A stretch of DNA of 64,000 bases from Halosegnis longus (GTDB lineage: Archaea; Halobacteriota; Halobacteria; Halobacteriales; Haloarculaceae). Within the stretch, counting starts at the first letter, position 1; each line of letters starts with the position of its first letter. Position numbers and translations under genes: made by a program. The DNA lies in contig NZ_QKNW01000001.1 in assembly GCF_009663395.1 (NCBI RefSeq), forward strand, positions 1,302,001-1,366,000, written 5' to 3'. Below, in pieces: positions 54,797 through 63,800 of the stretch. A model generated the notes under the pieces. That model saw only the letters and a program-made list of their open reading frames with translations. It was not told the origin of the DNA and did no database searches.

Positions 54797-55744
54797 TCAG
54801 GTCGGCGGCACCTCGACGCGGTCGAGGACGCGCGCCACGATGTCGCTCGGCTCAACGCCCTCGACGCTCGCCTCGGTCGTCAACACGAGCCGGTGGGCGA
54901 AGGTGGGCTGTGCGATTCGCTTGATGTCGTCCGGGACGACGTACTCGCGACCGTCGAGCAGTGCCATCGCGCGGGCCGCCTCGAAGGCGCGCTGGATGCC
55001 GCGGGGCGAGACACCCACCCGGACGTGTTTCTCCTCCCGGGTCGCCCGCGCGAGCGAGACGATGTAATCGCGGAGGACGCCCTCCATCTCGATTGACTCG
55101 ACGGCCGTCTTCAGCCCAGCGACCGCCTGCTCGTCGAGAACGGTCGATGCGCTCGGGGTCGAGGCGGTGCGCTCTGCCCGCATGTCGAGGATGGTTCGCT
55201 CGCCGTCGGCGTCGGGGTAGCCGACCGAGGTCTTGAACATGAAGCGGTCGCGCTGTGCCTCCGGCAGCCGGAAAGTTCCCTCCTGCTCGACGGGATTCTG
55301 CGTCGCGATGACGAAGAAGGGGTCCGGCAGGTCGTACGTCTCCCGGTCGACCGTCACCTGTCCTTCGCCCATCGCCTCCAGCAGCGCGGCCTGCGTCTTC
55401 GGCGGTGCGCGGTTGATCTCGTCGGCGAGGACGACGTTCGCGAAGACGGGTCCCTGCTGGAAGGTGAACCCCGCGGTCGACTCGTCGTACACCGTGGAGC
55501 CGGTGATATCAGAGGGAAGCAGGTCGGGGGTGAACTGGATACGGCGGAACGAGAGCCCGAGCGCCTCCGCGAAGCTCCGGGCGGTGAGCGTCTTCCCGGT
55601 GCCGGGAACGTCCTCCAGCAGCACGTGGCCGCCGGCGACCACGCCGGCCATGATGGTTTCGAGGAACGCCTCGTCGGCGATGACGGCGGAGCCGACCTCC
55701 GTCAACACGTCACGGCTGCGCTGTGTGGCGGCGGCGATTTCCAT
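54797..55744 (-). CDS. MoxR-family AAA+ ATPase
   Basis: The 315-residue ATPase has Walker A EDVPGTGKTLTARSFAEALG, Walker B VFANVVLADEINRAPPKTQA, sensor 1 FFVIATQNPVEQEGTFRLPE and the sensor 2 region GVSPRGIQRAFEAARAMAL. MoxR proteins act as chaperones on metal enzymes or cell-envelope complexes, usually with DUF58 partners. Here it is convergent with the DUF58 operon: its stop at 54797 directly follows the stop of that operon at 54796. ATG 55744 gives the standard start MEIAAATQRSRDVLTEV. Confidence 0.95.
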   Translation of the reverse strand: MEIAAATQRSRDVLTEVGSAVIADEAFLETIMAGVVAGGHVLLEDVPGTGKTLTARSFAEALGLSFRRIQFTPDLLPSDITGSTVYDESTAGFTFQQGPVFANVVLADEINRAPPKTQAALLEAMGEGQVTVDRETYDLPDPFFVIATQNPVEQEGTFRLPEAQRDRFMFKTSVGYPDADGERTILDMRAERTASTPSASTVLDEQAVAGLKTAVESIEMEGVLRDYIVSLARATREEKHVRVGVSPRGIQRAFEAARAMALLDGREYVVPDDIKRIAQPTFAHRLVLTTEASVEGVEPSDIVARVLDRVEVPPT

Positions 55745-55833
55745 GCGCCTACACCAGTCGGGGAGCGAGAAAACTGTACCGCCGGGCTCGCCGTAGACGG
55801 GCGACTTTTCCGGCCCCGCCGTGAGTATCCGGC

Positions 55834-57687
55834 GTGGCACTTCCACCGATAACGCCGGAGATGGGGTTCGTCTTCGCGCTCATCCTCTTTGCGCTGGTCG
55901 CGTTCGCGACCGAGCCGGTCCCCATCGACATCACGGCGCTGTCGGTACTCGTCGCGCTCCTGCTCGCGGAACCGGTGTCGCTCGCGCTCGTCGACGCCGG
56001 CCTGCTTGACGCGCAGTTGCGCGTCATCGACACCGCGGAGGGGCTGTCCGGCTTCGCGTCCTCCGCGACGATTACCGTCCTCGCGATGTTCATCCTCTCT
56101 GCGGGCGTCCAGAAGACCGGCGTCGTCCAACTGCTCGGGGCGAAGCTGGCCGACCTGACCGGCGGCTCCGAGTCCAAGCAGCTGAGTGCGATTATCGGCA
56201 CCGTGACGCCGCTGTCGGGGCTCATCAACAACACCGCCGCCGTCGCCATCCTCCTCCCGATGGTGACCGACCTCGCCCACGAGGGTGGAAACTCTCCGTC
56301 GAAGCTGCTGCTTCCGCTGTCGTACGCCTCGATGTTCGGCGGAACCCTCACGCTCATCGGCACCTCGACGAACGTGCTCGCGTCCGAGCTTGCGGTCCCG
56401 TATCTGGGCGAGCCGTTCTCGATGTTCGAGTTCACGGCGCTGGGTGTCATCGTCGCCATCGCCGGCACCATCTATCTCATGACGCTCGGCCGGTGGCTCA
56501 CGCCGGCGCGGATTCCGCCCGAGGACGACCTGACCGCGGAGTTCGAGCTTCGCGACTACCTGACCGAGGCAATCGTCCGGGAGGACTCCCCGCTCGTCGG
56601 CGAGCAGATCGGCGAGACGCTGCGGGAGACGGAGTTCGACGTCGACGTGATTCAGCTGATTCGCGGCGACGAGGTGTTCTTAGAGCCGTTCGGCGCGAAG
56701 ACGATTCAGGCCGGCGACGTGTTCGCGCTCCGAACCGACCGTGACACGCTCGTGGAACTGCTCGACGCCGAGGGGTTGGACCTCGCGGACGTGACCGTCG
56801 ACGAGGCGGAACTCGAGCTGGCGGAGTCGACACAGAACCTCATCGAGGTCGTCGTCGCCCCCGGCTCGTTTCTCGTCGGCGAGTCGCTCACCTCGGCGAA
56901 CTTCCGGACGCGGTACAACGCGACCGTCCTCGCCGTGCGACGTGGGGGTGACCTCGTCCGCCGGCGACTCGACAACGTCCGGTTCCGGGTCGGCGACACG
57001 CTGCTCGTGCAGGCGACCGGCGACTCAGTCGACCGGCTCGCGAACAACCCCGACTTCATCGTCGCCGGCGAGGTGGAGCGACCGGATTTCCGCGAGTCGA
57101 AGATTCCGGTCGCCGTCGCGCTCGTGCTCGGCGTCGTCGCGGTCGCGGCGCTCACGCCGATTCCCATCGTCGTCGCCGCGCTCGCGGGCGCGCTCGGGAT
57201 GGTGCTCACCGGCTGTCTCGACCCGGGCGAGGTGTACGACGCCGTCCAGTGGGACGTGATTATCCTGCTTGCCGGAGTCATCCCGCTTGGCATCACAATG
57301 CAGAACACCGGCGGGGCGGCGTTCATCGCCGAAGGGGTCGTGCTGGCGTCTGCCGGTCTCCCGCCGCTCGCGGTGCTCGGGCTGTTGTATCTCGTCACCG
57401 CCACTCTGACGAATATCATCTCGAACAACGCCGCGGTCGTGTTGATGATTCCCGTGGCCGCGACGGTCGCGACGGAGGTCGGCGGCGACGTGTTCGCGTT
57501 CATCCTCGCGGTGACGTTCGCGGCCTCGACGGCGTTCATGACGCCCGTCGGCTACCAGACGAACCTGTTCGTCTACGGTCCTGGCGGCTACCGATTCACC
57601 GACTATCTGCGCGTCGGCACGCCGCTGCAACTGCTGTTCGCCGTCGTGACGACGCTCGGAATCGCCGGGCTGTACGGCGTCACCTGA
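55834..57687 (+). CDS. SLC13/CitT-type permease with two RCK_C domains
   Basis: The 617-residue protein has an anion-permease fold split by a cytoplasmic insertion. The first half includes LSGFASSATITVLAMFILSA and SGLINNTAAVAILLPMVTDL; the second includes TNIISNNAAVVLMIPVAATV and FAASTAFMTPVGYQTNLFVY, the repeated NxT/NNAA signatures of the DASS/ArsB group. The middle (about residues 225-425) has two TrkA_C/RCK_C domains (DVIQLIRGDEVFLEPFGAKT and VLAVRRGGDLVRRRLDNVRF). The substrate may be a dicarboxylate, sulfate or another anion. GTG 55834 is used; ATG 55861 is an alternative. Confidence 0.9.
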   Translation: MALPPITPEMGFVFALILFALVAFATEPVPIDITALSVLVALLLAEPVSLALVDAGLLDAQLRVIDTAEGLSGFASSATITVLAMFILSAGVQKTGVVQLLGAKLADLTGGSESKQLSAIIGTVTPLSGLINNTAAVAILLPMVTDLAHEGGNSPSKLLLPLSYASMFGGTLTLIGTSTNVLASELAVPYLGEPFSMFEFTALGVIVAIAGTIYLMTLGRWLTPARIPPEDDLTAEFELRDYLTEAIVREDSPLVGEQIGETLRETEFDVDVIQLIRGDEVFLEPFGAKTIQAGDVFALRTDRDTLVELLDAEGLDLADVTVDEAELELAESTQNLIEVVVAPGSFLVGESLTSANFRTRYNATVLAVRRGGDLVRRRLDNVRFRVGDTLLVQATGDSVDRLANNPDFIVAGEVERPDFRESKIPVAVALVLGVVAVAALTPIPIVVAALAGALGMVLTGCLDPGEVYDAVQWDVIILLAGVIPLGITMQNTGGAAFIAEGVVLASAGLPPLAVLGLLYLVTATLTNIISNNAAVVLMIPVAATVATEVGGDVFAFILAVTFAASTAFMTPVGYQTNLFVYGPGGYRFTDYLRVGTPLQLLFAVVTTLGIAGLYGVT

Positions 57688-57736
57688 ACCGGTGAAACGA
57701 AACCCTTTCGTCGGTACTCGCGAAGAGACGGGTACA

Positions 57737-57809
57737 GGGATCGTGGGTTAGCTTGGTATACTCACAGCCTTGGGTGCTGTAGACCCCGGTTCAAATCCGG
57801 GCGATCCCA
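57737..57809 (+). tRNA. tRNA-Pro (anticodon TGG)
   Basis: A 73-base cloverleaf: acceptor GGGATCG pairs with CGATCCC, the anticodon stem ACAGC/GCTGT holds loop CTTGGGT with anticodon TGG, and the T arm is CCCGG TTCAAAT CCGGG. The discriminator is A and CCA is not encoded. No intron is seen. Confidence 0.95.
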
Positions 57810-57839
57810 CTGAATTTCTCGTGGCGACTGCGACGTGCG

Positions 57840-58601
57840 CTACTGTTCCTGTTTCGTGATTCGTTCGTAGTGGACCTGCTCGCCGTCGACGACGGCGAGA
57901 CCGAGGGTCGGCGTCCCCCATCGGAGGTGGTGTTCGGGGACGAGCGGGACGGGAACCGGCTGGTAGCCGCGCTCGCGCATCGCGCCGATGCTGGCGAAGC
58001 GCCCGACCTCCTCGTCGCCCTGTAACACGCGAAAGGAGCCGTCGCGGCGGGTGTAGCGGTACGGGAACACGGAGGCGGGACCGGGGTTCGTGAGCGACGC
58101 GACGGAGTCGAGGGTGACCGTGGACTGTCGGTTCACGTCGAGCACGAGCGAGGGGTCGTCGTCGCCGGGGGCCTCACGCCACGTGAGCACGCGGTCGGCG
58201 CGGGCGCGGGCAGACTCGCCGTAGCGGGCGGTCGGCTGAGTGGCACGGACCGCGGCGTAGCTGCCGTCGGCCAGCTGGATGCGGTCGGGGACCGGGTAGA
58301 ACTGCCGGAAGCCGTCGCGTTCGTCGGCGACGAACCGGGGAGTCGAGAGGATGTCGCCGACGGTCGTCGCCTCGTCGGCCGAGGTGACGTACAGGGTGGC
58401 GCGGTCGCTGCGGGCGGCGTCGGCCGCGCGCTCCACGAGCGTGGTCGGGTCGGAGCCGACCCGCTCGACGGCAACCGGTTCCGCGGCGAAATCAAGCGGC
58501 CCGCTCCCGCCGGTCGCGAGTGCGGTCGGCTCGCCGGCGTCATCCGGCCGCTCGACCGTGTGGCCGCAAGCGCGCAGTTCCGTCAACACCTGTTCTAGCA
58601 C
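57840..58601 (-). CDS. Haloarchaeal protein of unknown function, 253 aa
   Basis: From GTG 58601 the product starts MLEQVLTELRACGHTVERPD and is 253 residues. It is soluble, with a mixed alpha/beta look (ATLYVTSADEATTVGDILST, LVLDVNRQSTVTLDSVASLT) and no recognised motif. The frame is open to 58724, but that part overlaps the divergent promoter and reads as non-coding. GCTTTTTGCT about 27 bases upstream of 58601 fits a TATA box for this start. The stop lies 30 bases after tRNA-Pro. Confidence 0.72.
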   Translation of the reverse strand: MLEQVLTELRACGHTVERPDDAGEPTALATGGSGPLDFAAEPVAVERVGSDPTTLVERAADAARSDRATLYVTSADEATTVGDILSTPRFVADERDGFRQFYPVPDRIQLADGSYAAVRATQPTARYGESARARADRVLTWREAPGDDDPSLVLDVNRQSTVTLDSVASLTNPGPASVFPYRYTRRDGSFRVLQGDEEVGRFASIGAMRERGYQPVPVPLVPEHHLRWGTPTLGLAVVDGEQVHYERITKQEQ

Positions 58602-58690
58602 GTCTCGAACCGAGGAAGAGGAGAGCAAAAAGCTACCGCGACGTAAATCTACACAATCTTTATAATCATATGGGTATGGTACATATACAC

Positions 58691-58855
58691 ATGAGCCACG
58701 GACGCACGCGGCCGGAACAGCCACGGGAGTCGAACCGGGAGGAACGACCGCAACAGGGCGGGCTGCGCGGGCTTGCCGGACGGGTCAAACGGCACATCGT
58801 GGAGTGGCCCGATCGGTGCGTGGAGACGCAGATTTCGGCGCTCGACCAGCAGTAG
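58691..58855 (+). CDS. Small basic/Arg-rich protein of unknown function, 54 aa
   Basis: ATG 58691 begins a 54-residue frame (MSHGRTRPEQPRESNREERP) whose second half (LAGRVKRHIVEWPDRCVETQ) could form an amphipathic helix. A clear TATA box (CTTTATAATC, about 58656-58665) sits 27-33 bases upstream, as for a leaderless gene, which is the main support. It is convergent with uspA: the two stops abut at 58855/58856. The function is unknown. Confidence 0.6.
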   Translation: MSHGRTRPEQPRESNREERPQQGGLRGLAGRVKRHIVEWPDRCVETQISALDQQ

Positions 58856-59290
58856 CTACTCGGAGAGCCGGACCGTCAACACCGGAGCTTCGGATTTCCG
58901 GACGATGTCCTCCGTCACGCTGCCGATGAGATAGTGGTCCAAGCCGGTACGACCGTGGGTTCCCATCACCACGAGGTCGACGCCGTGGTCACCGACGTAC
59001 TCCAGAATCGTCGCCTCCGGAACACCCTCTTTCTCGACGCGCTCGATGTCGATGTCGTCGGGGAGTGCGTCGACGGCTGCGTCGATAGCCGCCTCGGCGC
59101 TTTCATGTTGTGATTCAACCCACGCGTCTGCGGCGAGTCCGCTGCTCGGACTCTCGAAGCGGTTGCGCGTGTCCGCGACCGCCAGCACGTGGACCGTCGC
59201 GCCGTAGGTCACGGCGAGTTCGCCCGCGTGGTCGAGGGCGGCCGTCGCGGCGTCGCTCCCGTCGACGGGCAGCAGGATGGTCTCGTACAT
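58856..59290 (-). CDS. Universal stress protein (UspA family)
   Basis: The 144-residue protein has the full UspA fold: MYETILLPVDGSDAATAALD at the start, HVLAVAD, and the ATP-binding signature VVMGTHGRTGLDHYLIGSVT followed by VRKSEAPVLTVRLSE. UspA proteins act in stress survival, often by binding ATP. It follows the TSUP permease by 24 bases on the same strand, so the two are probably one transcript. GTG 59299 and 59302 are alternative starts; ATG 59290 gives the family N terminus. Confidence 0.93.
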   Translation of the reverse strand: MYETILLPVDGSDAATAALDHAGELAVTYGATVHVLAVADTRNRFESPSSGLAADAWVESQHESAEAAIDAAVDALPDDIDIERVEKEGVPEATILEYVGDHGVDLVVMGTHGRTGLDHYLIGSVTEDIVRKSEAPVLTVRLSE

Positions 59291-59314
59291 ATCACTCACC
59301 ACCTCGGCGGGCCA

Positions 59315-60436
59315 TCAGATGAAACTCCCGGCGGCCATGCCGAACAGCGCGAGCGAGATGACGGCGAACAGCCAGCCGACGCCCGTCTTGATGGTGTCCA
59401 CTTCGAGTGCGTTCGAGACGTACGGCGCGATTTGCCCGCCGATGACCGTCGCCGGCACCGTGAACACGACCATGTTCCACGGGGTCGCGGCGAGGTCGAT
59501 GGAGTGACCGCCGGGGACGAGACCGCCGCCGAAGACGTGGACCACCGACGCGAGCACGGCCGTCAGCGCGACGACGATGTGGTTCGTGCCGATGGCGACT
59601 CGGACGGGCACCTTCGTCGAGAGCATCGAGACGATGCCGAGTTCGCCGATACCGAAGCCGGCCAGCCCTTGGAAGGTGCCGCCGACCGCGTAGTTGGCGA
59701 ACCGACGGAGGTAGCCGCCGCGCGTGTACTGGTAATCGTCGCCCGTCTTGTCGACGCGGGTGACGTTCCCCTCGGTGTCGGTCTCGACGCCCGCCGGCCC
59801 GAGTTTGCCGGCGTCGTTGGGAAGATTGCTGTCGGCGTCACCGCCGTCTGCGGCGACCGCGTCTTCTTCCTCGTTTTCCGCCTCGCTCCCGTGGCCGAGG
59901 TCCGCAGTGAAGAGGAGATACGAGGCCGCGATGAGCGCGATACCGAGCAACAGATGGAAAATCGGCTCGGGGATGATGAACGACAGCAGTGCGCCCCCGA
60001 CGACGAACGGAACTCCGCCGCCGACGAGCGCGAGCGCGAGCTTTCGGTCGACGAGCCCGTACTGGACGAACGCGACGGCCGACGACGAGAGGCCGAACGA
60101 CTCACTGATGAGACCGACCTTCACGAGCGTCTCCGGCGTCAGCGAGACGGCTCCCCACGCCGACGGGCTGAGACTCCCCGACGCGAGTATCGGATACACG
60201 AAGATGAGAAACGGGACGAACAGCGCCGACCCGGAGATGCCGACCGTGTTGACGACGGTCGCCCCGAGCAGGAAGAAGGGGAACAGCCACCAGTACTCGA
60301 GCCAGTAGCCCGCGCCCGACCCAGTGGTCGGCGCGAGCGTGTACACGCCGAGGATGAACAACACCGGTGCGGTCAACACGAAGACGTGTTGATACTTCAG
60401 GAACGACTTCTGGACGCTGGCGGCGTCCGGACTCAT
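59315..60436 (-). CDS. TauE/SafE (TSUP) family membrane permease
   Basis: The 373-residue protein has about eight helices in two halves, with the TSUP repeat GISGSALFVPFLIFVYPILA in the first half and GGTFQGLAGFGIGELGIVSM in the second. A long acidic cytoplasmic loop (about residues 185-235, EAENEEEDAVAADGGDADSN) separates them. The family exports or imports sulfite, sulfonates or other small organic anions. It precedes uspA in a probable two-gene operon. Confidence 0.9.
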   Translation of the reverse strand: MSPDAASVQKSFLKYQHVFVLTAPVLFILGVYTLAPTTGSGAGYWLEYWWLFPFFLLGATVVNTVGISGSALFVPFLIFVYPILASGSLSPSAWGAVSLTPETLVKVGLISESFGLSSSAVAFVQYGLVDRKLALALVGGGVPFVVGGALLSFIIPEPIFHLLLGIALIAASYLLFTADLGHGSEAENEEEDAVAADGGDADSNLPNDAGKLGPAGVETDTEGNVTRVDKTGDDYQYTRGGYLRRFANYAVGGTFQGLAGFGIGELGIVSMLSTKVPVRVAIGTNHIVVALTAVLASVVHVFGGGLVPGGHSIDLAATPWNMVVFTVPATVIGGQIAPYVSNALEVDTIKTGVGWLFAVISLALFGMAAGSFI

Positions 60437-60659
60437 CGACGCCCCCGGTCGTTGGTAGTACTGCCGGCCGCCAACAGCGGCCCGCGGTCGCTACTTTCTC
60501 TACTCTGGGTCTCGAAAGACGGTGGCCCCACGTATACCCCGCCCGTATCCGTGTTTAGAAAAAAATCTTCCCGTTGTGTCTATCTTCGTGGCAGCTTCAC
60601 ACCCGCGGTCCCCGTGACGGTTCGTGGATTTATGTTGCTCTGGCACGGTACCAATACAC

Positions 60660-60761
60660 ATGGCACACAAGTACCCGCTGTCCGTCGAGTCCGACGACAC
60701 CGACGAGCAGCCGGTCGAGCGGGGAGTGCTCGCGCGACTCCGCGCTCGCGTCGGCCGCTGA
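60660..60761 (+). CDS. Putative 33-residue small protein upstream of mcm
   Basis: ATG 60660 begins a 33-residue frame (MAHKYPLSVESDDTDEQPVE, then RGVLARLRARVGR). GATTTATG at about 60627-60634 lies roughly 28 bases upstream, the spacing of a leaderless haloarchaeal promoter. The peptide has an acidic centre and an Arg-rich helix end. It ends 62 bases before mcm and may be the first gene of that transcript. No family is recognised. Confidence 0.45.
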   Translation: MAHKYPLSVESDDTDEQPVERGVLARLRARVGR

Positions 60762-60823
60762 GACTCGTCGACGCACGCCGGGAGGAACGTTCATACGCGA
60801 AGGCGAACAAGGGTCGCTAACTG

Positions 60824-63800
60824 ATGGCCCGCGCAGAGAACGCCGAGATAATCGACCGGTTCGACGAGTTCTACCGGAGCTACTACCGGAACGAAATCGG
60901 TGAACTGGCACAGAAGTATCCCAACGAGCAGAAGTCGCTGTACGTCGACTGGAACGACCTCTATCGCTTCGACCCCGACATCGCCGACGACTTCATCGCC
61001 CAGCCCCAGCAGATGCGCGAGTACGCCGAGGAGGCGCTGCGGCTGTATGACCTCCCCGTCGACGTGAAACTCGGCTCTGCACACGTCCGGGTCCAGAACC
61101 TCTCCGACAAGACCGGGATTCGCGAGATACGCGCCGACCACGTCGGCAACCTCGTCTCCGTGCAGGGTATCGTCCGGAAGGCGACCGACGTGCGCCCGAA
61201 GATGCAACAGGCCGCCTTCGAGTGCCAGCGCTGCGGGACGATGACCCGCATTCCCCAATCGGACGGCGACTTCCAGGAACCCCACGAGTGTCAGGGGTGT
61301 GAACGACAGGGGCCGTTCCAGATCAACTTCGACCAGTCGGAGTTCATCGACTCTCAGAAGATTCGCGTCCAGGAGTCTCCCGAGGGACTGCGCGGCGGCG
61401 AGACCCCCCAGGCTATCGACGTGAACATCGAAGACGACATCACCGGGCGCGTCACCGCCGGCGACCACGTCACCATCTCCGGGATTCTCCGCCTCGAACA
61501 GCAGGGGAACCAACAGGAGAAATCCGCCATCTTCGACTTCTACATGGAGGGGATGTCCGTCGCCATCGAGGACGAGCAGTTCGAGGAGATGGATATCTCC
61601 GAGGAGGACAAAAAGGAGATTATCGAGCTCTCGAACGACCCCGACATCTACGAGCAGATGGTCGGCTCGATGGCTCCCTCCATCTTCGGCTACCCCGACG
61701 AGAAGCTGGCTATCATCCTCCAGCTGTTTTCCGGCGTGAAGAAGTCGCTCCCCGACGGCTCCCGGATCCGTGGGGATTTACACATGCTTCTAATAGGGGA
61801 TCCTGGTACGGGGAAGTGTGTTTCCGGTGACACTCGTGTCACACTCGGCGACGGCTCGGAGGTCAAGATACGCGAGCTGGTCGAGTCGAATCTCGACGAC
61901 CCGAAGCCCGTCGACGACGGCGTGTACGATACTGTTGACTTCGCCGTCCCGTCGATGGCGGACGACGGCACGATTCAGCCTCGCCGCGCGAGCAAGGTCT
62001 GGAAACGGGAGGCTCCCGACCACCTGTACCGAGTCGAGACACGCACCGGTAGAGAACTCACCATCACGCCCTCACATCCGCTGTTCGTCAGTCGAGACGG
62101 CGGGACGAATGCGGTCGTTGCCGACGATATCGACGCGGGCGAGTTCATCGCTGTGCCGCGGTCACTCTCCACGACGGGCGACGACACGCTTGACGTATCC
62201 GTCCGTCGCTCTGCGGCGAACAACGCCGTCCGGCTTGACGTTCCCGATGAACTCACACCGTGGCTTGCACGCCTGCTCGGCTTCATCATCGCCGAAGGAT
62301 ACGTCCAACGTCACGACGGCGGCAGCGGAACGACCTACGTCACGAACAACGACCGAGAGATTCTCGACGATGTGACGGCAGGGTTCGAGCGGCTCGGACT
62401 GAATCCGACGGAGCGAACGAGCCACGAGGGGAACCAGGCGAACGAAATCGTCTGTTCGTCGAGTGAGTTCGTCAGCTTCCTCGATTCACTGGAGCCGGCG
62501 ATGCTTGAGGACTCGGGCCACCAGCGGGTCCCCGACTGTCTGTATCGTGCGACGAATCCGACGAAGCGTGGATTCATCCGTGCGGTCGTCGACGCCGAAG
62601 GGACCGTCTCACCGAAACAGCGGTCGGTCGTCGTCTCATCGACGAGTCGCGACCTGCTTGACGGGCTCCGCACGCTGCTGCTCGCGTTCGGCATCGAGTC
62701 ACAGCTTCGCGAGAAGGCCGGCGGAAGCTTCCGCCTCCGTATTTCGGGAGAGGACTTTGAGCGATACTGTGAGGATGTCGGCTTCGTCACCGAGCGCAAG
62801 GCGACTGCAGCCGCCGAGGTCGCCGGCAGTGACTCGAACACGAATCGTGACGTGATTCCAAACGTCGGGGACACGCTCCGAACCCTTCGTGAGGGACTCG
62901 GGCTGACACAGACAGAGTGTGGGCTTCCGCGAAGTACCTACCAACACTACGAACGCGGCGACCGCAACCCGAGCCGCGAGAGTCTCCGAACTGTCGTTGA
63001 GACGTTCACCGAAGCCGCAGACGCGCGAGCGGTCGCCGCCGACGGTGGGCTGGATGTCGAGCGAACGCTCGCGTCGCTTCGCGCGCTCGTCGCCGGCGAC
63101 ATCTCGTGGGACCGGATCAGTCGCATCGAGTCGGTGGAACCGGACGACGAGTGGGTGTACGACCTCGAAATCGAGGGAACACACAACTACCTGACGAACG
63201 GCGTCGTCTCACACAACTCTCAGCTACTTCAGTACGTAAAGAAACTAGCGCCCAGAAGTGTCTACACTTCTGGGAAAGGTTCCAGCTCTGCCGGGTTGAC
63301 GGCGGCGGCCGTGCGCGACGACTTCGGTGAGGGCCAGCAGTGGACGCTCGAGGCCGGCGCGCTCGTGCTCGCCGACCAAGGGATTGCGGCGGTTGACGAA
63401 TTGGACAAAATGCGGCCCGAAGACCGTTCAGCCATGCACGAAGCGCTCGAACAGCAGTCGTACCACCCGGATACCGAGGTGCTGTTCGCCGACGGTCGTC
63501 GTGTCGAAATCGGCGAGTTCGTCGATTCGGAGATGGCGGCACGCTCGGATGAGGTAGTCGATGGCGTCGACTGCGAAATTCTCCCCGTCGACGATACGCG
63601 AATCCACTCGGTCGATTTCGAGACGAACGAGGTTCGAAAGGAGCCAATCGACCGCGTGAGCCGCCACGAGGCTCCCGACGAGTTCGTGCGGGTGACGTTC
63701 TCGAACGGTCGTGACGTGCTCGTGACGCCGGAGCATCCGATGTTCGCCGACGTTGACGGCGACGTTGGTACCGTTGAGGCGCGCAATATCGAAGAAGGGG

